Shown here in pieces: positions 1 to 10,946 of a stretch of DNA of 58,839 nucleotides. The stretch is taken from contig JAKSDO010000025.1 of the NCBI GenBank assembly GCA_022360055.1, forward strand, positions 1-58,839. The letters are read 5' to 3'. Each line of letters opens with the position of its first letter. The stretch's first letter is position 1. This stretch comes from Cytophagales bacterium. GTDB lineage: Bacteria; Bacteroidota; Bacteroidia; Cytophagales; Cyclobacteriaceae. The position numbers were made by a program, and so were the translations under genes. The notes under the pieces were generated by a model, which saw only the letters and a program-made list of their open reading frames with translations, was not told the origin of the DNA and did no database searches.

Positions 1-96
1 TCATTCAAATTTGTGCGTTTTGTATAAAAAGTTAGGCCTCGAAATGACACTTTTTACTTCACACTTCTTGGAATAGCTATTCTCTTGTTTCTGAAG

Positions 97-214
97 CGGA
101 ACTTAGTTCCGTGCCAAAGCCGGAAGGCCTTGCCTGTTTGGGAATGATATGAAAAAGTCACGGAAGTAACTTCCGCTCTGGTGTTGGGGGAAAAACCGCT
201 GAAGTAACTTCTGC
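97..214. repeat. Array of three short palindromes
   Basis: There are two perfect 7+1+7 palindromes (97-111 and 161-175) and one imperfect copy (198-214). All share the core GAA(C/G)T-N-A(G/C)TTC. The spacing is irregular (64 and 37 bases between starts), so this is not a tandem duplication. The copies could be dispersed intergenic repeats or binding sites. Confidence 0.6.
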
Positions 215-401
215 ATTCGTGTTGCAAATAATCTCTTAGGAAGTGTCGTTGTAGCAAATGTGCGCCGGTGATAGCTCTAAAATTAAAAACGATGTTTTCA
301 TGATTACCTTAACAGTGGTAAGCCTGTCGTTTTGAAATTCCAGTCCGGACCGGGATTTTCGAAAGCGTCTTTTAACATAAAACTCAGGTGAATGAATATT
401 G

Positions 402-424
402 CTTTCGGATTGCAAATCCGAAAG
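402..424. repeat. Short hairpin, 10-bp perfect stem
   Basis: The arms CTTTCGGATT (402-411) and AATCCGAAAG (415-424) are perfectly complementary around the loop GCA. The right arm is repeated in imperfect form at about 434-446 and 457-470. No clear T-run follows on the minus strand, so I do not call it a terminator for the minus-strand gene ending at 532. Confidence 0.55.
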
Positions 425-531
425 AGCTTTTAACCAATCCGAAAAAGCTGCGGTTACAAATCCGAAAGAGTTCGATTCTATTGGAGGGTGATGTTCGGCA
501 AATGAGATCCGGATCTATGTCGAATTGATTC

Positions 532-1155
532 TCAAAGCGGGCGCCGCACAATTCCCAACCAGATGCAATCCGTATCGGCATAGTACTGATGCCATGTAGA
601 TTTCTCCTGTGAAGGATAAAAAGGATCGTATGTATGTCCAGGACTCACGTAGATTTCCCGGGAAAGTGAATTGAAGTTTTTTGTACGATATGTCTGCATT
701 CTGCCAATTCCATAAATCTGAGTGTGAATTTCCGCGAGTTCATCGATATGGTACATGCCGCAATTGGTCCCGGCGGTAGCATACCACAGGTTTAATTCGG
801 TTCCGCCAATCCTTTTTTTTTCCGACCGCCATAGTTCGGTATTTCTCAAGCGTTCGTCGTTGGTCAGGGTAAATATATGTTGCCATCCATTTTTAATAAT
901 CTCACGGTCGACTTCAGGGTTATTCCCAAGGTAATCGAGATTTGCGATCGAAATCACAATGAGATTCTTTACTTTTTCAATGACAGTATTGGCACAGAGG
1001 ATTGATTTTAAATATGGGAGATTCATTCCTTCTGTTTCCAAAGGGTCGAGATCCATATTTATGACAATGGATTTGTCTGCAATCTCGTAATTTTCTTCAT
1101 AAGAAATGTGCTCAACGGCAAGGAATGGCTCTGAAAAACCGAGTGTTTTTTCCAT
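532..1155 (-). CDS. Hypothetical protein, 207 aa
   Basis: I do not recognise this protein. It is soluble: no signal peptide and no membrane segment. The middle is rich in aromatic and polar residues, with LNLWYATAGTNCGMYHIDEL at about 122-141 and a C-terminal WHQYYADTDCIWLGIVRRPL. The His/Glu-rich segments could bind a metal or form a small-molecule pocket, but no known motif is complete. The ATG at 1155 sits about 35 bases downstream of a perfect TAnnTTTG element (1191-1198, minus strand), which supports expression and this start. It lies downstream of the GNAT gene on the same strand, with an 85-base gap and its own promoter. The reading frame is intact. Confidence 0.7.
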   Translation of the reverse strand: MEKTLGFSEPFLAVEHISYEENYEIADKSIVINMDLDPLETEGMNLPYLKSILCANTVIEKVKNLIVISIANLDYLGNNPEVDREIIKNGWQHIFTLTNDERLRNTELWRSEKKRIGGTELNLWYATAGTNCGMYHIDELAEIHTQIYGIGRMQTYRTKNFNSLSREIYVSPGHTYDPFYPSQEKSTWHQYYADTDCIWLGIVRRPL

Positions 1156-1190
1156 GTTGTGGTTTGCTATTTGTACAACAACGTCGCATA

Positions 1191-1198
1191 CAAATTTA
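1191..1198 (-). promoter_or_regulatory. Bacteroidota-type -7 element (TAAATTTG)
   Basis: On the minus strand the sequence is TAAATTTG, a perfect match to TAnnTTTG. It lies 36 bases upstream of the ATG of the 207-aa gene. No good -33 TTG is seen at the usual distance. Confidence 0.5.
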
Positions 1199-1240
1199 GC
1201 AATACCATTCTTACCGGAGGTGTTGTTTCCAAATTCTTTA

Positions 1241-1723
1241 TTAAAAAATCAATTCCCAGTAACCTACGTCAATCCATTTGCCAAACTTATAACCGACTTC
1301 TTTAAATTGACCGATCTTTTCAAATCCGAATTTTTCATGTAAACGAATGCTTGCTTCATTGGGTAGAGAAATCCCCCCAATAAGCGCGTGGTATTCCATT
1401 TTTTTTAATCGATCGATAAGTTCGGCATACAATTTACTTCCAACTCCATTTCCCTCTTCTCCCTTCCTCAAATATACGGTCGTCTCCAGGGAATGCTTAT
1501 ATGCGCAGCGTGATTTCCATTCACTCGCATACGCAAAGCCGATCACCTTACTGTCGGCTTCGTAGACTATCCAGGGAAACTTTGCAATTGTTTTCTCTAT
1601 CCTGGATCTCATTTCCGTCTCGCGCACTTCAGATTCTTCAAAAGTGATGATTGTATGGAGTATGTAATAATTATAGATATCACAAATCTGTCCCGCATCC
1701 GCTAGAGCAACATTTCTGATCAT
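1241..1723 (-). CDS. GNAT N-acetyltransferase, Pat/MnaT (YncA) type
   Basis: This is a GCN5-related acetyltransferase of the phosphinothricin / L-amino-acid N-acyltransferase subfamily. Such enzymes move an acetyl group from acetyl-CoA to the amino group of amino-acid-like compounds such as methionine sulfone or phosphinothricin. The 160-aa length is typical. Family signatures are visible: IYNYYILHTIITFEE near the N-terminus (about 16-30), GFAYASEWKSRCAYKHSLET (62-81), the acetyl-CoA loop after the beta-strand TVYLRKGEEGNGVGSKLY (about 82-99), and the C-terminal HEKFGFEKIGQFKEVGYKFG. The natural substrate cannot be told from sequence. It lies 26 bases downstream of the metalloprotease gene and may be co-transcribed with it. 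Confidence 0.9.
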   Translation of the reverse strand: MIRNVALADAGQICDIYNYYILHTIITFEESEVRETEMRSRIEKTIAKFPWIVYEADSKVIGFAYASEWKSRCAYKHSLETTVYLRKGEEGNGVGSKLYAELIDRLKKMEYHALIGGISLPNEASIRLHEKFGFEKIGQFKEVGYKFGKWIDVGYWELIF

Positions 1724-1749
1724 GGTTGAATAAATATGGAATAGTGGAT

Positions 1750-4287
1750 CTAGCTTTTCGGATTTAAGGTTTTGTCAATTCTAAACAAACAATCGTTCAA
1801 GTGATTTTTTGTCGCTTCATCCGCGGACCTTTTTATGCCTCTTTTAAGATCTGATTGAAGCCTGAGCAAGGTAGCATGAGAAATTGATACAACGTCTGTT
1901 AGCTTTGGATCAATAGACGGGCCTGTTTTTACGGCAAAAAAGAAGTATCTTCTTCCTTCGGGTTTTGCGTCCAGCAAAGCGATCATTTTTTCCAGGTGGA
2001 TTTTTTGAAGATTTCTTCTTTGTACGGAGATGGCTTTTCCCGCCTTTAATTCAGACCAGATACCCTTATATAGATCTTCATAAAGATCTTTAATGGAATA
2101 GGCATTGCTGAAAGCGGATTCTGTCTCAATCATTCGTTGCAATCTGCTTGCGCTCAATAAACTGTTTAAAGTAGATTGTTGAAGATTCGAGACGAATGCT
2201 ACTCCATGATCGGGTCGGAGTTTATTTAAAAGTTCACGGTTCAATAACCAGGTCGGCGTAGTAAAAAGTTGGGTATTTAGAAACATTACGGCTTCTTTTT
2301 GCATGTTGAAAGGAGCCGGCTCATAAATAGTGCCCTCCTGATCGTATGTCTTGGGAGTTTCAAATATTCCTCCTACCCATTTGGTTACGTGACCTATATA
2401 TCTTCGATACTGTGTGGATACTTCACTGTAAATTTCCTCGGCCATTTCGTAATGTTCCGCATCTTCCCTGGTCCACTGCACAATATTCGGAATAATTCGT
2501 TGCAGATTTTTTATTCCGTAGTTTGAAGCAAGCATTGAGTTATCCCCCAGATCTTCACTTTGTGCTCTTGGATCATAAGGGCTTACCTCGGTAATGAAGT
2601 GTAATCTTGGATTATTTTCTGCCTTATTTTTATACCATTCGTTCAGGATCTTTTTATCCTCATATTCATCCTTTGTATTATAGATTGGCTTATAATTCCA
2701 TTCGATGGCCCATTTATCATAGTCTCCGACTCCGGGCATCAGATTTGTGACGCCATCCTCCGGTTGTGCGACATAATTAAAGCGCGCATAATCCATGATC
2801 GAGGAAGTATGCCCGTTGGCATCCATAAATGCTTTGTCCCTCAATTTTTCTACGGGTGTTGCAAAGCTCGCTCCAAAATTGTGTCGCAATCCGATGGTAT
2901 GTCCGACTTCATGGGCCGCTACAAAACGAATCAACCGTCCCATAAGCGCTTCATCAAACTCATTTAACCTTGCTCTTGAATCTACAGCTCCTGCCTGGAT
3001 GGTGTACCACTTTTTCAACAGTTGCATGATGTTGTGATACCAGCCAATTTGGCTTTCGAGAATTTCACCTGATCGCGGATCATGAACGTTGGGTCCATAG
3101 GCATTCTGAATGTTTGATGCAAAATACCTGATTACTGAGAAGCGTGCGTCTTCGAGGCTCATGGTGGTATCATCCTCCGGCCAGTCTTTGGCCAGAATTG
3201 CATTTTCCCATCCGGCTTGCTCAAATGCCGGCTGCCAGTCTTCAACTCCGAGCTTCAGGTATTTCCGCCACTTGAGCGGGGTGGCAGGGTCGATATAAAA
3301 AACGATTGGCTTTTTCGGCTCGATTGATTCACCGTTTTGCTGTTTCCTTGCGTCATCCTCATTTTTGGGCTCCAACCTCCAACGGACTGTAAATGTCTCC
3401 ACTTTGGCGCGCTGATTGTTCTCATTGTACATGGTATATCTGTTTGCAAAAATGCCCACCCTTGGATCAAAGAATCTGCGTTTCATTGGTTCTTTGGGCA
3501 ATAATATCAATGAAGTGTTCATCTCAAACGTGACGACTCCGGCGGCCCAACTTCCAGGAAGATCAATGCTTCTGGAAGGCTTACCGTTGTTTTGGTTTAA
3601 TGAGGGCGGTGTCGTACTATAGGTTCTTACCGTTCGGATCTCCACATTTATGGGATACGCTTTAATACTTTTAATAAAGGACCGGTCTTTTTCGGGATTT
3701 TTTAATTTGAAACGCTGTTTGGTGAGCGGAGAAAGCGTAAATGCCTGATTCGGCTTATTGAAGAAATCGGTCACTTCGACCACCACGGACGTGTCTTCGC
3801 GTTGCGTTTTGATATCAAATGCCGCTGCAATGGGGTTTACGTTTGAGTTTTGCACAGCTTTGTAAATGGGCTGGACGCTGTCTGCGCTTACATTGATATA
3901 ACTGACTATTCTGATGAAAACATTCTCATCCGGACCTTTTTCAAAACGGATCACTTGTTGGTTTGCCTGTTCACCCCCATAACCGGCACCGGTAGGCGTC
4001 TTAGCCATCCTGGTGATGGCCATGATATCTCTGCCAAAAATGGTATCATTAATTTCCAGGTAATACTTCTTTTCGATTTCATGGACGGTAAGGAGACCTT
4101 CCATGGTTTTGGCTTTATCGGTAACAATATCGCGGTAGCTTTTCTTTTTTTCGGCCTTCGCAGTATCCAACTCAACTCCATTTTTATTTTTCTGATCATT
4201 GTTTTGAGCTGATGAGTGATGAAAATTAAAAAGCGAACACCCAAAAACGAGTGCCAGAACGATCGTTGTTAGTTTTAAAGATTTCAT
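1750..4287 (-). CDS. Exported zinc-dependent metalloprotease (DUF5117/DUF4953-type)
   Basis: This 845-aa protein carries the extended zincin motif HEVGHTIGLRH at residues 459-469. His459, His463 and His469 are the expected zinc ligands and Glu460 the catalytic base, as in metzincin-like peptidases. The N-terminus (MKSLKLTTIVLALVFGCSLF) is a signal peptide ending near SSAQ, so the enzyme is periplasmic, surface-bound or secreted. The region before the zinc site matches my recollection of the large Bacteroidota family with DUF5118/DUF5117/DUF4953 modules, whose substrates are mostly unknown. A TAnnTTTG element at 4303-4310 gives a short leader. No maturation or sorting domain is obvious at the C-terminus. 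Confidence 0.9.
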   Translation of the reverse strand: MKSLKLTTIVLALVFGCSLFNFHHSSAQNNDQKNKNGVELDTAKAEKKKSYRDIVTDKAKTMEGLLTVHEIEKKYYLEINDTIFGRDIMAITRMAKTPTGAGYGGEQANQQVIRFEKGPDENVFIRIVSYINVSADSVQPIYKAVQNSNVNPIAAAFDIKTQREDTSVVVEVTDFFNKPNQAFTLSPLTKQRFKLKNPEKDRSFIKSIKAYPINVEIRTVRTYSTTPPSLNQNNGKPSRSIDLPGSWAAGVVTFEMNTSLILLPKEPMKRRFFDPRVGIFANRYTMYNENNQRAKVETFTVRWRLEPKNEDDARKQQNGESIEPKKPIVFYIDPATPLKWRKYLKLGVEDWQPAFEQAGWENAILAKDWPEDDTTMSLEDARFSVIRYFASNIQNAYGPNVHDPRSGEILESQIGWYHNIMQLLKKWYTIQAGAVDSRARLNEFDEALMGRLIRFVAAHEVGHTIGLRHNFGASFATPVEKLRDKAFMDANGHTSSIMDYARFNYVAQPEDGVTNLMPGVGDYDKWAIEWNYKPIYNTKDEYEDKKILNEWYKNKAENNPRLHFITEVSPYDPRAQSEDLGDNSMLASNYGIKNLQRIIPNIVQWTREDAEHYEMAEEIYSEVSTQYRRYIGHVTKWVGGIFETPKTYDQEGTIYEPAPFNMQKEAVMFLNTQLFTTPTWLLNRELLNKLRPDHGVAFVSNLQQSTLNSLLSASRLQRMIETESAFSNAYSIKDLYEDLYKGIWSELKAGKAISVQRRNLQKIHLEKMIALLDAKPEGRRYFFFAVKTGPSIDPKLTDVVSISHATLLRLQSDLKRGIKRSADEATKNHLNDCLFRIDKTLNPKS

Positions 4288-4302
4288 TTTTTTTAGTTAG
4301 AG

Positions 4303-4310
4303 CAAAAATA
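4303..4310 (-). promoter_or_regulatory. -7 element (TATTTTTG) of the metalloprotease gene
   Basis: TATTTTTG on the minus strand matches TAnnTTTG and lies 16 bases upstream of the ATG. This suggests that the metalloprotease has its own promoter rather than depending on the beta-galactosidase gene upstream. Confidence 0.5.
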
Positions 4311-4356
4311 GGTGTCGAAAAACTAAGAAGTCTTTACCAAACAGCCAAAAAAGTTA

Positions 4357-7623
<3,267 letters not shown>

Positions 7624-7745
7624 TTAGTCGAAAAGTAGATTTGACCGTATGCATAGCGAATATTATCCGATAAACGTTGCGATTTGCATTCCGGCAGATA
7701 GAGCGGTTTGAGTTGAAAACGTTGCAAGTTCTGCTTTTGCCCGCA

Positions 7746-8774
7746 CTACCATACCAAAACTTTTGCGCCTTTCAGATGTTTTTGTTTGAGGTCCAGAAGC
7801 GCTTTGTTTGCTTTTTCAAATGGATAGATCTCGGTCTCGGGTCTTATGGGTATTGTGGCAGCTAATTGCAAAAAATCCTCAACATCCTTTCTGGTGATAT
7901 TGGCTACGCTTTTTATTTCTTTTTCCATCCATAAATGATCCTGGTATCGGATTTCCCGAAGATACGACTGGTCTGCGGACTCCTTCCTGATTGCATTGAT
8001 TACCAGCTTCCCTGCGGGCCTCAACTGAAGCAAGGATCCAACGAGGGGTTTCCATACGGGAGTGGTATCGATAATTGCATGGGCCTTAAAAGGCGGTTGG
8101 TCGGTAATATCTCCGGCCCAGTAAGCTCCCAATTTTTTTGAGAATCGCCGCTCTGCATTACTTCTGGCAAATACCAGTATTTTGGCAGCAGGATAGAGGT
8201 ATGAGGCCATTTTTAATACCAGATGACCGGAGGCCCCGAACCCCGTCAGTCCCAATATCTGGCCATCCGTTAATTCAGCTAATTTCAGCGACCGGTATCC
8301 TATGGCTCCGGCGCACAATAGTGGAGCTGCATCGACATTTGAAAATTCATTTGGTATTAAATATGAGAAGTGCTCACCGACGGTCATGTATTCCGCATAC
8401 CCTCCGTGTTTGTCCCGGCCCGTAGCTTTGAAATCCCGGCAAAGATTTTCTTTTTCGGATAAGCAATACTCGCAATTTCCGCACGAAGAATAGATCCAGG
8501 CAACACCAACGCGGTCTCCAATATTGTATTTTTTGGCATTGGTGCCAAGTGATTCAACGATTCCGATGACCTGGTGTCCGGGAATAACGGGAAATTGAGG
8601 GGGAGGTGTTCGGCCTTCGATCTCATCAAGTTCCGTATGGCATACTCCGCAGCACAAAATTCTTATTAAGATCTCTCCGGAATTCGGTTTTGGCGTTTGG
8701 ATATTTTTCAATACCAAGGGAGCGTTGTCTCGGAGTAAATCGCAGGTTTTGTTTAACAGCCAGGCCTTCATCAT
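7746..8774 (-). CDS. Zinc-dependent alcohol dehydrogenase (AdhA / propanol-preferring type)
   Basis: This is a medium-chain dehydrogenase of 342 aa that oxidises alcohols, or reduces aldehydes, with NAD(P). The catalytic zinc site is seen as CGVCHTE (Cys45, His46) and PGHQVIG (His67). The structural zinc has four cysteines at 98, 101, 104 and 112 in SSCGNCEYCLSEKENLC. The cofactor loop GFGASGHL matches the Rossmann fold of the class. The residue after His67 is Gln where liver-type enzymes have Glu; as far as I recall this is usual in the AdhA-like branch. The alcohol substrate cannot be predicted. It stands alone between the beta-galactosidase and the ClbS-like gene. Confidence 0.92.
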   Translation of the reverse strand: MMKAWLLNKTCDLLRDNAPLVLKNIQTPKPNSGEILIRILCCGVCHTELDEIEGRTPPPQFPVIPGHQVIGIVESLGTNAKKYNIGDRVGVAWIYSSCGNCEYCLSEKENLCRDFKATGRDKHGGYAEYMTVGEHFSYLIPNEFSNVDAAPLLCAGAIGYRSLKLAELTDGQILGLTGFGASGHLVLKMASYLYPAAKILVFARSNAERRFSKKLGAYWAGDITDQPPFKAHAIIDTTPVWKPLVGSLLQLRPAGKLVINAIRKESADQSYLREIRYQDHLWMEKEIKSVANITRKDVEDFLQLAATIPIRPETEIYPFEKANKALLDLKQKHLKGAKVLVW

Positions 8775-8862
8775 GGAAAGAGATTAAACCGATAAGAATA
8801 ATGACTAAGTTCGCTGATAATTATGGATTTTCAGGTGGTTTGAATCTAAAATTCTTCCAGGA

Positions 8863-9360
8863 TTACTTTTTAGCTTTCGTAATGAGCTTTAGCGCCCAGT
8901 CGTAATGGCTTGAAGTCGCCGAGACAAGATAAGCCCCCAGCGATGTAGTACCGGTCCATTTATATCTTTTCTTCTCGAATAACTCTTCATTGGTATGGTT
9001 TTGAATTACCTGTTGGATATCCTTAAACGACCCATCCAGCATGTTGATAACCTCTGACAATCCAACTGTGCAATATTTTTCCCGGATTACTTTGTTTAAA
9101 TCCGGGACGGTTTTCCACGTATATCCTTTGGCCGGCATATCAGGTCTTTGACCTTGCATTCCTACATGATACCAGTCAAGCATCATAAGGTGCCAATGGT
9201 GCAAATGAGCCAATACGTCCCTGATATTCCTGTTCAATGTCCCGGCCGGGAATTCGTGGTTTTGTTCTTCTTCCGAGAACGAGTTTATATAATCAAATAG
9301 AACTTTGTAATTCTTATTGCTTAAATCGATGAGTTCTTCTTTCGTCTTTGGTCTTGGCAT
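8863..9360 (-). CDS. ClbS/DfsB family four-helix bundle protein (DUF1706)
   Basis: This 165-aa soluble protein has the hallmarks of the ClbS/DfsB family in the DinB-like superfamily. The N-terminal MPRPKTKEELIDLSNKNY is characteristic. It also has the helix RDVLAHLHHWHLMMLDWY, the central GYTWKTVPDLNKVI, and the C-terminal TSLGAYLVSATSSHYDWALK. ClbS of colibactin producers is a hydrolase that protects from the genotoxin. Most relatives outside those clusters have unknown roles, so self-protection or detoxification here is only a family-based possibility. No polyketide synthase is in the window. The start overlaps the end of the UPF0158-like fragment upstream. Confidence 0.85.
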   Translation of the reverse strand: MPRPKTKEELIDLSNKNYKVLFDYINSFSEEEQNHEFPAGTLNRNIRDVLAHLHHWHLMMLDWYHVGMQGQRPDMPAKGYTWKTVPDLNKVIREKYCTVGLSEVINMLDGSFKDIQQVIQNHTNEELFEKKRYKWTGTTSLGAYLVSATSSHYDWALKLITKAKK

Positions 9361-9532
9361 TTTTATTCAGTTTTTGTTTAATTCCGTAAGATGTTTGTTC
9401 ACCGATATGATCTGGTAAGATATCCCAATCCGGAATCGATTTGCTTTCCAATGTTTCTTTGTTCGTATATACTTTTGTGCCCGTTTCGAGATCCTCGGTG
9501 ATTTCTTTGAGTTGTTTGTGAGTGATTTCCAT
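9314..9532 (-). pseudogene. Fragment of a UPF0158-like protein
   Basis: The first 40 residues (MEITHKQLKEITEDLETGTK, followed by VYTNKETLESKSIPD) look like the N-terminus of UPF0158 family proteins, small conserved bacterial proteins of unknown function. After that the similarity stops. The rest is low-complexity, charged sequence that runs 47 bases into the ClbS-like gene. The full family is considerably longer than the roughly 72 residues here. I read this as a decayed remnant, perhaps cut when the downstream gene arrived. A short functional protein is possible but less likely. Confidence 0.45.
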
Positions 9533-9896
9533 TTTGTCTGGCAATTCGGCCTATTTTTACAATAGGATAAAGGTAAAACTATTTTTAGATTTCATCTGCC
9601 AAATCAGTCCGATCAAGTGGTAAATTAAGATTACTAATTTGGAGCCGTGCCTGCCGGAATTCGAGTCGCTATTCACAGTGTATACGGCATTTGAAAAAGA
9701 CGTGATGAAAAGCGATGGAGTAACTTCCGCTTCAGTCTTGAAGCTTCATAAACTGACGGGTGCTCATGTGGGTCCGGTCTTTTAATAGATGTAACGACCA
9801 AGGATCGCTTTGTCATCGGACGCTGCCGGGTTGTATAAATAAAAAACCATGACATTTGAATGCCATGGTTTTGATTTGCCAAACATTCAAATGTCG
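9533..9896. other. Intergenic stretch with one palindromic repeat and a terminator
   Basis: No gene is supported. The stretch contains a degenerate copy of the palindrome seen near the window start (GGAGTAACTTCCGC, 9717-9730), followed by TTCAGTCTTGAAGC, itself a small inverted repeat. The korB terminator lies at 9838-9870. The small minus-strand ORF at 9673-9882 runs through these elements and is not credible. Confidence 0.5.
9838..9870 (-). terminator. Rho-independent terminator of korA-korB
   Basis: The stem is AACCATG...CATGGTT, extended by CATT/AATG across one mismatch, with loop TG. A T-run follows on the minus strand (the A-run at 9838-9846). It lies directly after the korB stop codon. 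Confidence 0.8.
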
Positions 9897-10946
9897 CTAT
9901 TCCACCACCCAGGAGTCTTTTCCTCTCATAAGTTCATTCACATCTCCCGCGCCTTTGGTTTCAATCTCGTGATCGATCTGCATTTGTACGCTATCATCGT
10001 AGGATGGCCGGTCGAGGCTCTGGAAAACCCCCATAGGTCTCGGTACCTCCGGATTATAGGTCATATCTCCCAGGATAAATGCCAATGTGCTGTCTTTCTC
10101 ATCATGAACCAGCAAATCATCCACGCTATAACTCCCTTCCGTCAATGAAACTACGGTAGGCCTGAAGCCATCCAGTTTTACTCCTTTATCGCGTTGTTTG
10201 CCAAAGATCATGGGCTTGCCATGTTCGAGCATCACGATTTTGTCGTCACGGACATCTTTTTTGGTAAAGGAATCAAAAGCGCCGTCATTGAAAATGTTAC
10301 AATTCGTGTAAACCTCAATAAATGAGAATCCGTTATGAGCGGCTGCTTTTTCAAATAATGTTTGCAAGTGCTGCCGGTCCTTATCGATTCCGCGAGCTAC
10401 AAAAGTTGCTCCGCTTCCCAATGCCAATGCCGCCGGATTGAATGGCTCATCCAGGACACCTAACGGAGATGATTTTGTAACCTGTCCTTTGTGCGAGGTG
10501 GGCGAGTACTGGCCTTTTGTAAGACTGTACACTTCATTATTGAACATGATTACATTGATGTTCACATTTCTTCTGCATCCGTGAATGAAGTGATTCCCGC
10601 CAATACTCATATTATCACCATCGCCGGTCGCCACCCAGACAGACAGGTCCGGCCGACCGATTTTCAGGCCGGAAGCAATGGCTATGGCACGGCCATGTAT
10701 GCCGTGAAAACCATAAACGTCCATATAGTACGGAAACCGGCCGGAGCATCCGATCCCTGAAATAAAGGCAATTTTTTCCTTTGGAATACCCAGCTCGGGC
10801 ATTATTCGTTGCACCGGAGACAGGATCGAATATCCTCCGCAACCGGCACACCACCGGACATCGACATCCGGTTTGAAATCCTTTGGTTCGTAATCGATTG
10901 TACCGATATGCGGTTTCGATATTACTTCATCTAGTAAAGTTCTCAT
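9897..10946 (-). CDS. korB: 2-oxoglutarate (2-oxoacid):ferredoxin oxidoreductase, beta subunit
   Basis: This is the thiamine-diphosphate subunit of a 2-oxoacid:ferredoxin oxidoreductase. With KorA it converts a 2-oxoacid, most likely 2-oxoglutarate, plus CoA to the acyl-CoA, passing electrons to ferredoxin. Visible features are the cluster ligands in RWCAGCGGYS, the further cysteine in GIGCSGRFPYY, and the TPP/Mg motif GDGDNMSIGGNHF. The 349-aa length fits KorB. Its ATG overlaps the korA stop by 4 bases (ATGA), indicating translational coupling. A terminator follows at 9838-9870. Substrate choice (2-oxoglutarate rather than pyruvate) rests on resemblance to the Kor branch and on a separate NifJ being encoded next door. 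Confidence 0.9.
   Translation of the reverse strand: MRTLLDEVISKPHIGTIDYEPKDFKPDVDVRWCAGCGGYSILSPVQRIMPELGIPKEKIAFISGIGCSGRFPYYMDVYGFHGIHGRAIAIASGLKIGRPDLSVWVATGDGDNMSIGGNHFIHGCRRNVNINVIMFNNEVYSLTKGQYSPTSHKGQVTKSSPLGVLDEPFNPAALALGSGATFVARGIDKDRQHLQTLFEKAAAHNGFSFIEVYTNCNIFNDGAFDSFTKKDVRDDKIVMLEHGKPMIFGKQRDKGVKLDGFRPTVVSLTEGSYSVDDLLVHDEKDSTLAFILGDMTYNPEVPRPMGVFQSLDRPSYDDSVQMQIDHEIETKGAGDVNELMRGKDSWVVE

Larger units (their letters stand above)
1..531. repeat. Gene-free region with palindromic repeats
   Basis: No convincing gene is seen here. The stretch holds short palindromes with 7-bp arms and a single central base: CGGAACT-T-AGTTCCG at 97-111 and CGGAAGT-A-ACTTCCG at 161-175. A looser copy, GCTGAAGTAACTTCTGC, lies at 198-214. 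A related half-degenerate copy, GGAGTAACTTCCGC, occurs far away at 9717-9730, so the motif is dispersed. A 10-bp stem (CTTTCGGATT / AATCCGAAAG, loop GCA) lies at 402-424. Two further AATCCGAAA-type copies follow, to about 472. The start of the window also has GGCCTCGAAATGACA (36-50), which recurs as a near copy around 30619-30633. Small ORFs here have no recognisable content. Confidence 0.6.

Noticed and set aside
3850-4212. 120-aa ORF antisense to the metalloprotease gene
   Set aside because: Shadow of a strong coding gene on the other strand.
8863-9360. Colibactin-like self-resistance locus
   Set aside because: A ClbS-fold protein is present, but no polyketide or peptide synthase genes are near; the family is widespread outside such clusters.
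9673-9882. 69-aa minus-strand ORF
   Set aside because: It runs through the palindromic repeat and the korB terminator, and no protein feature is recognisable.
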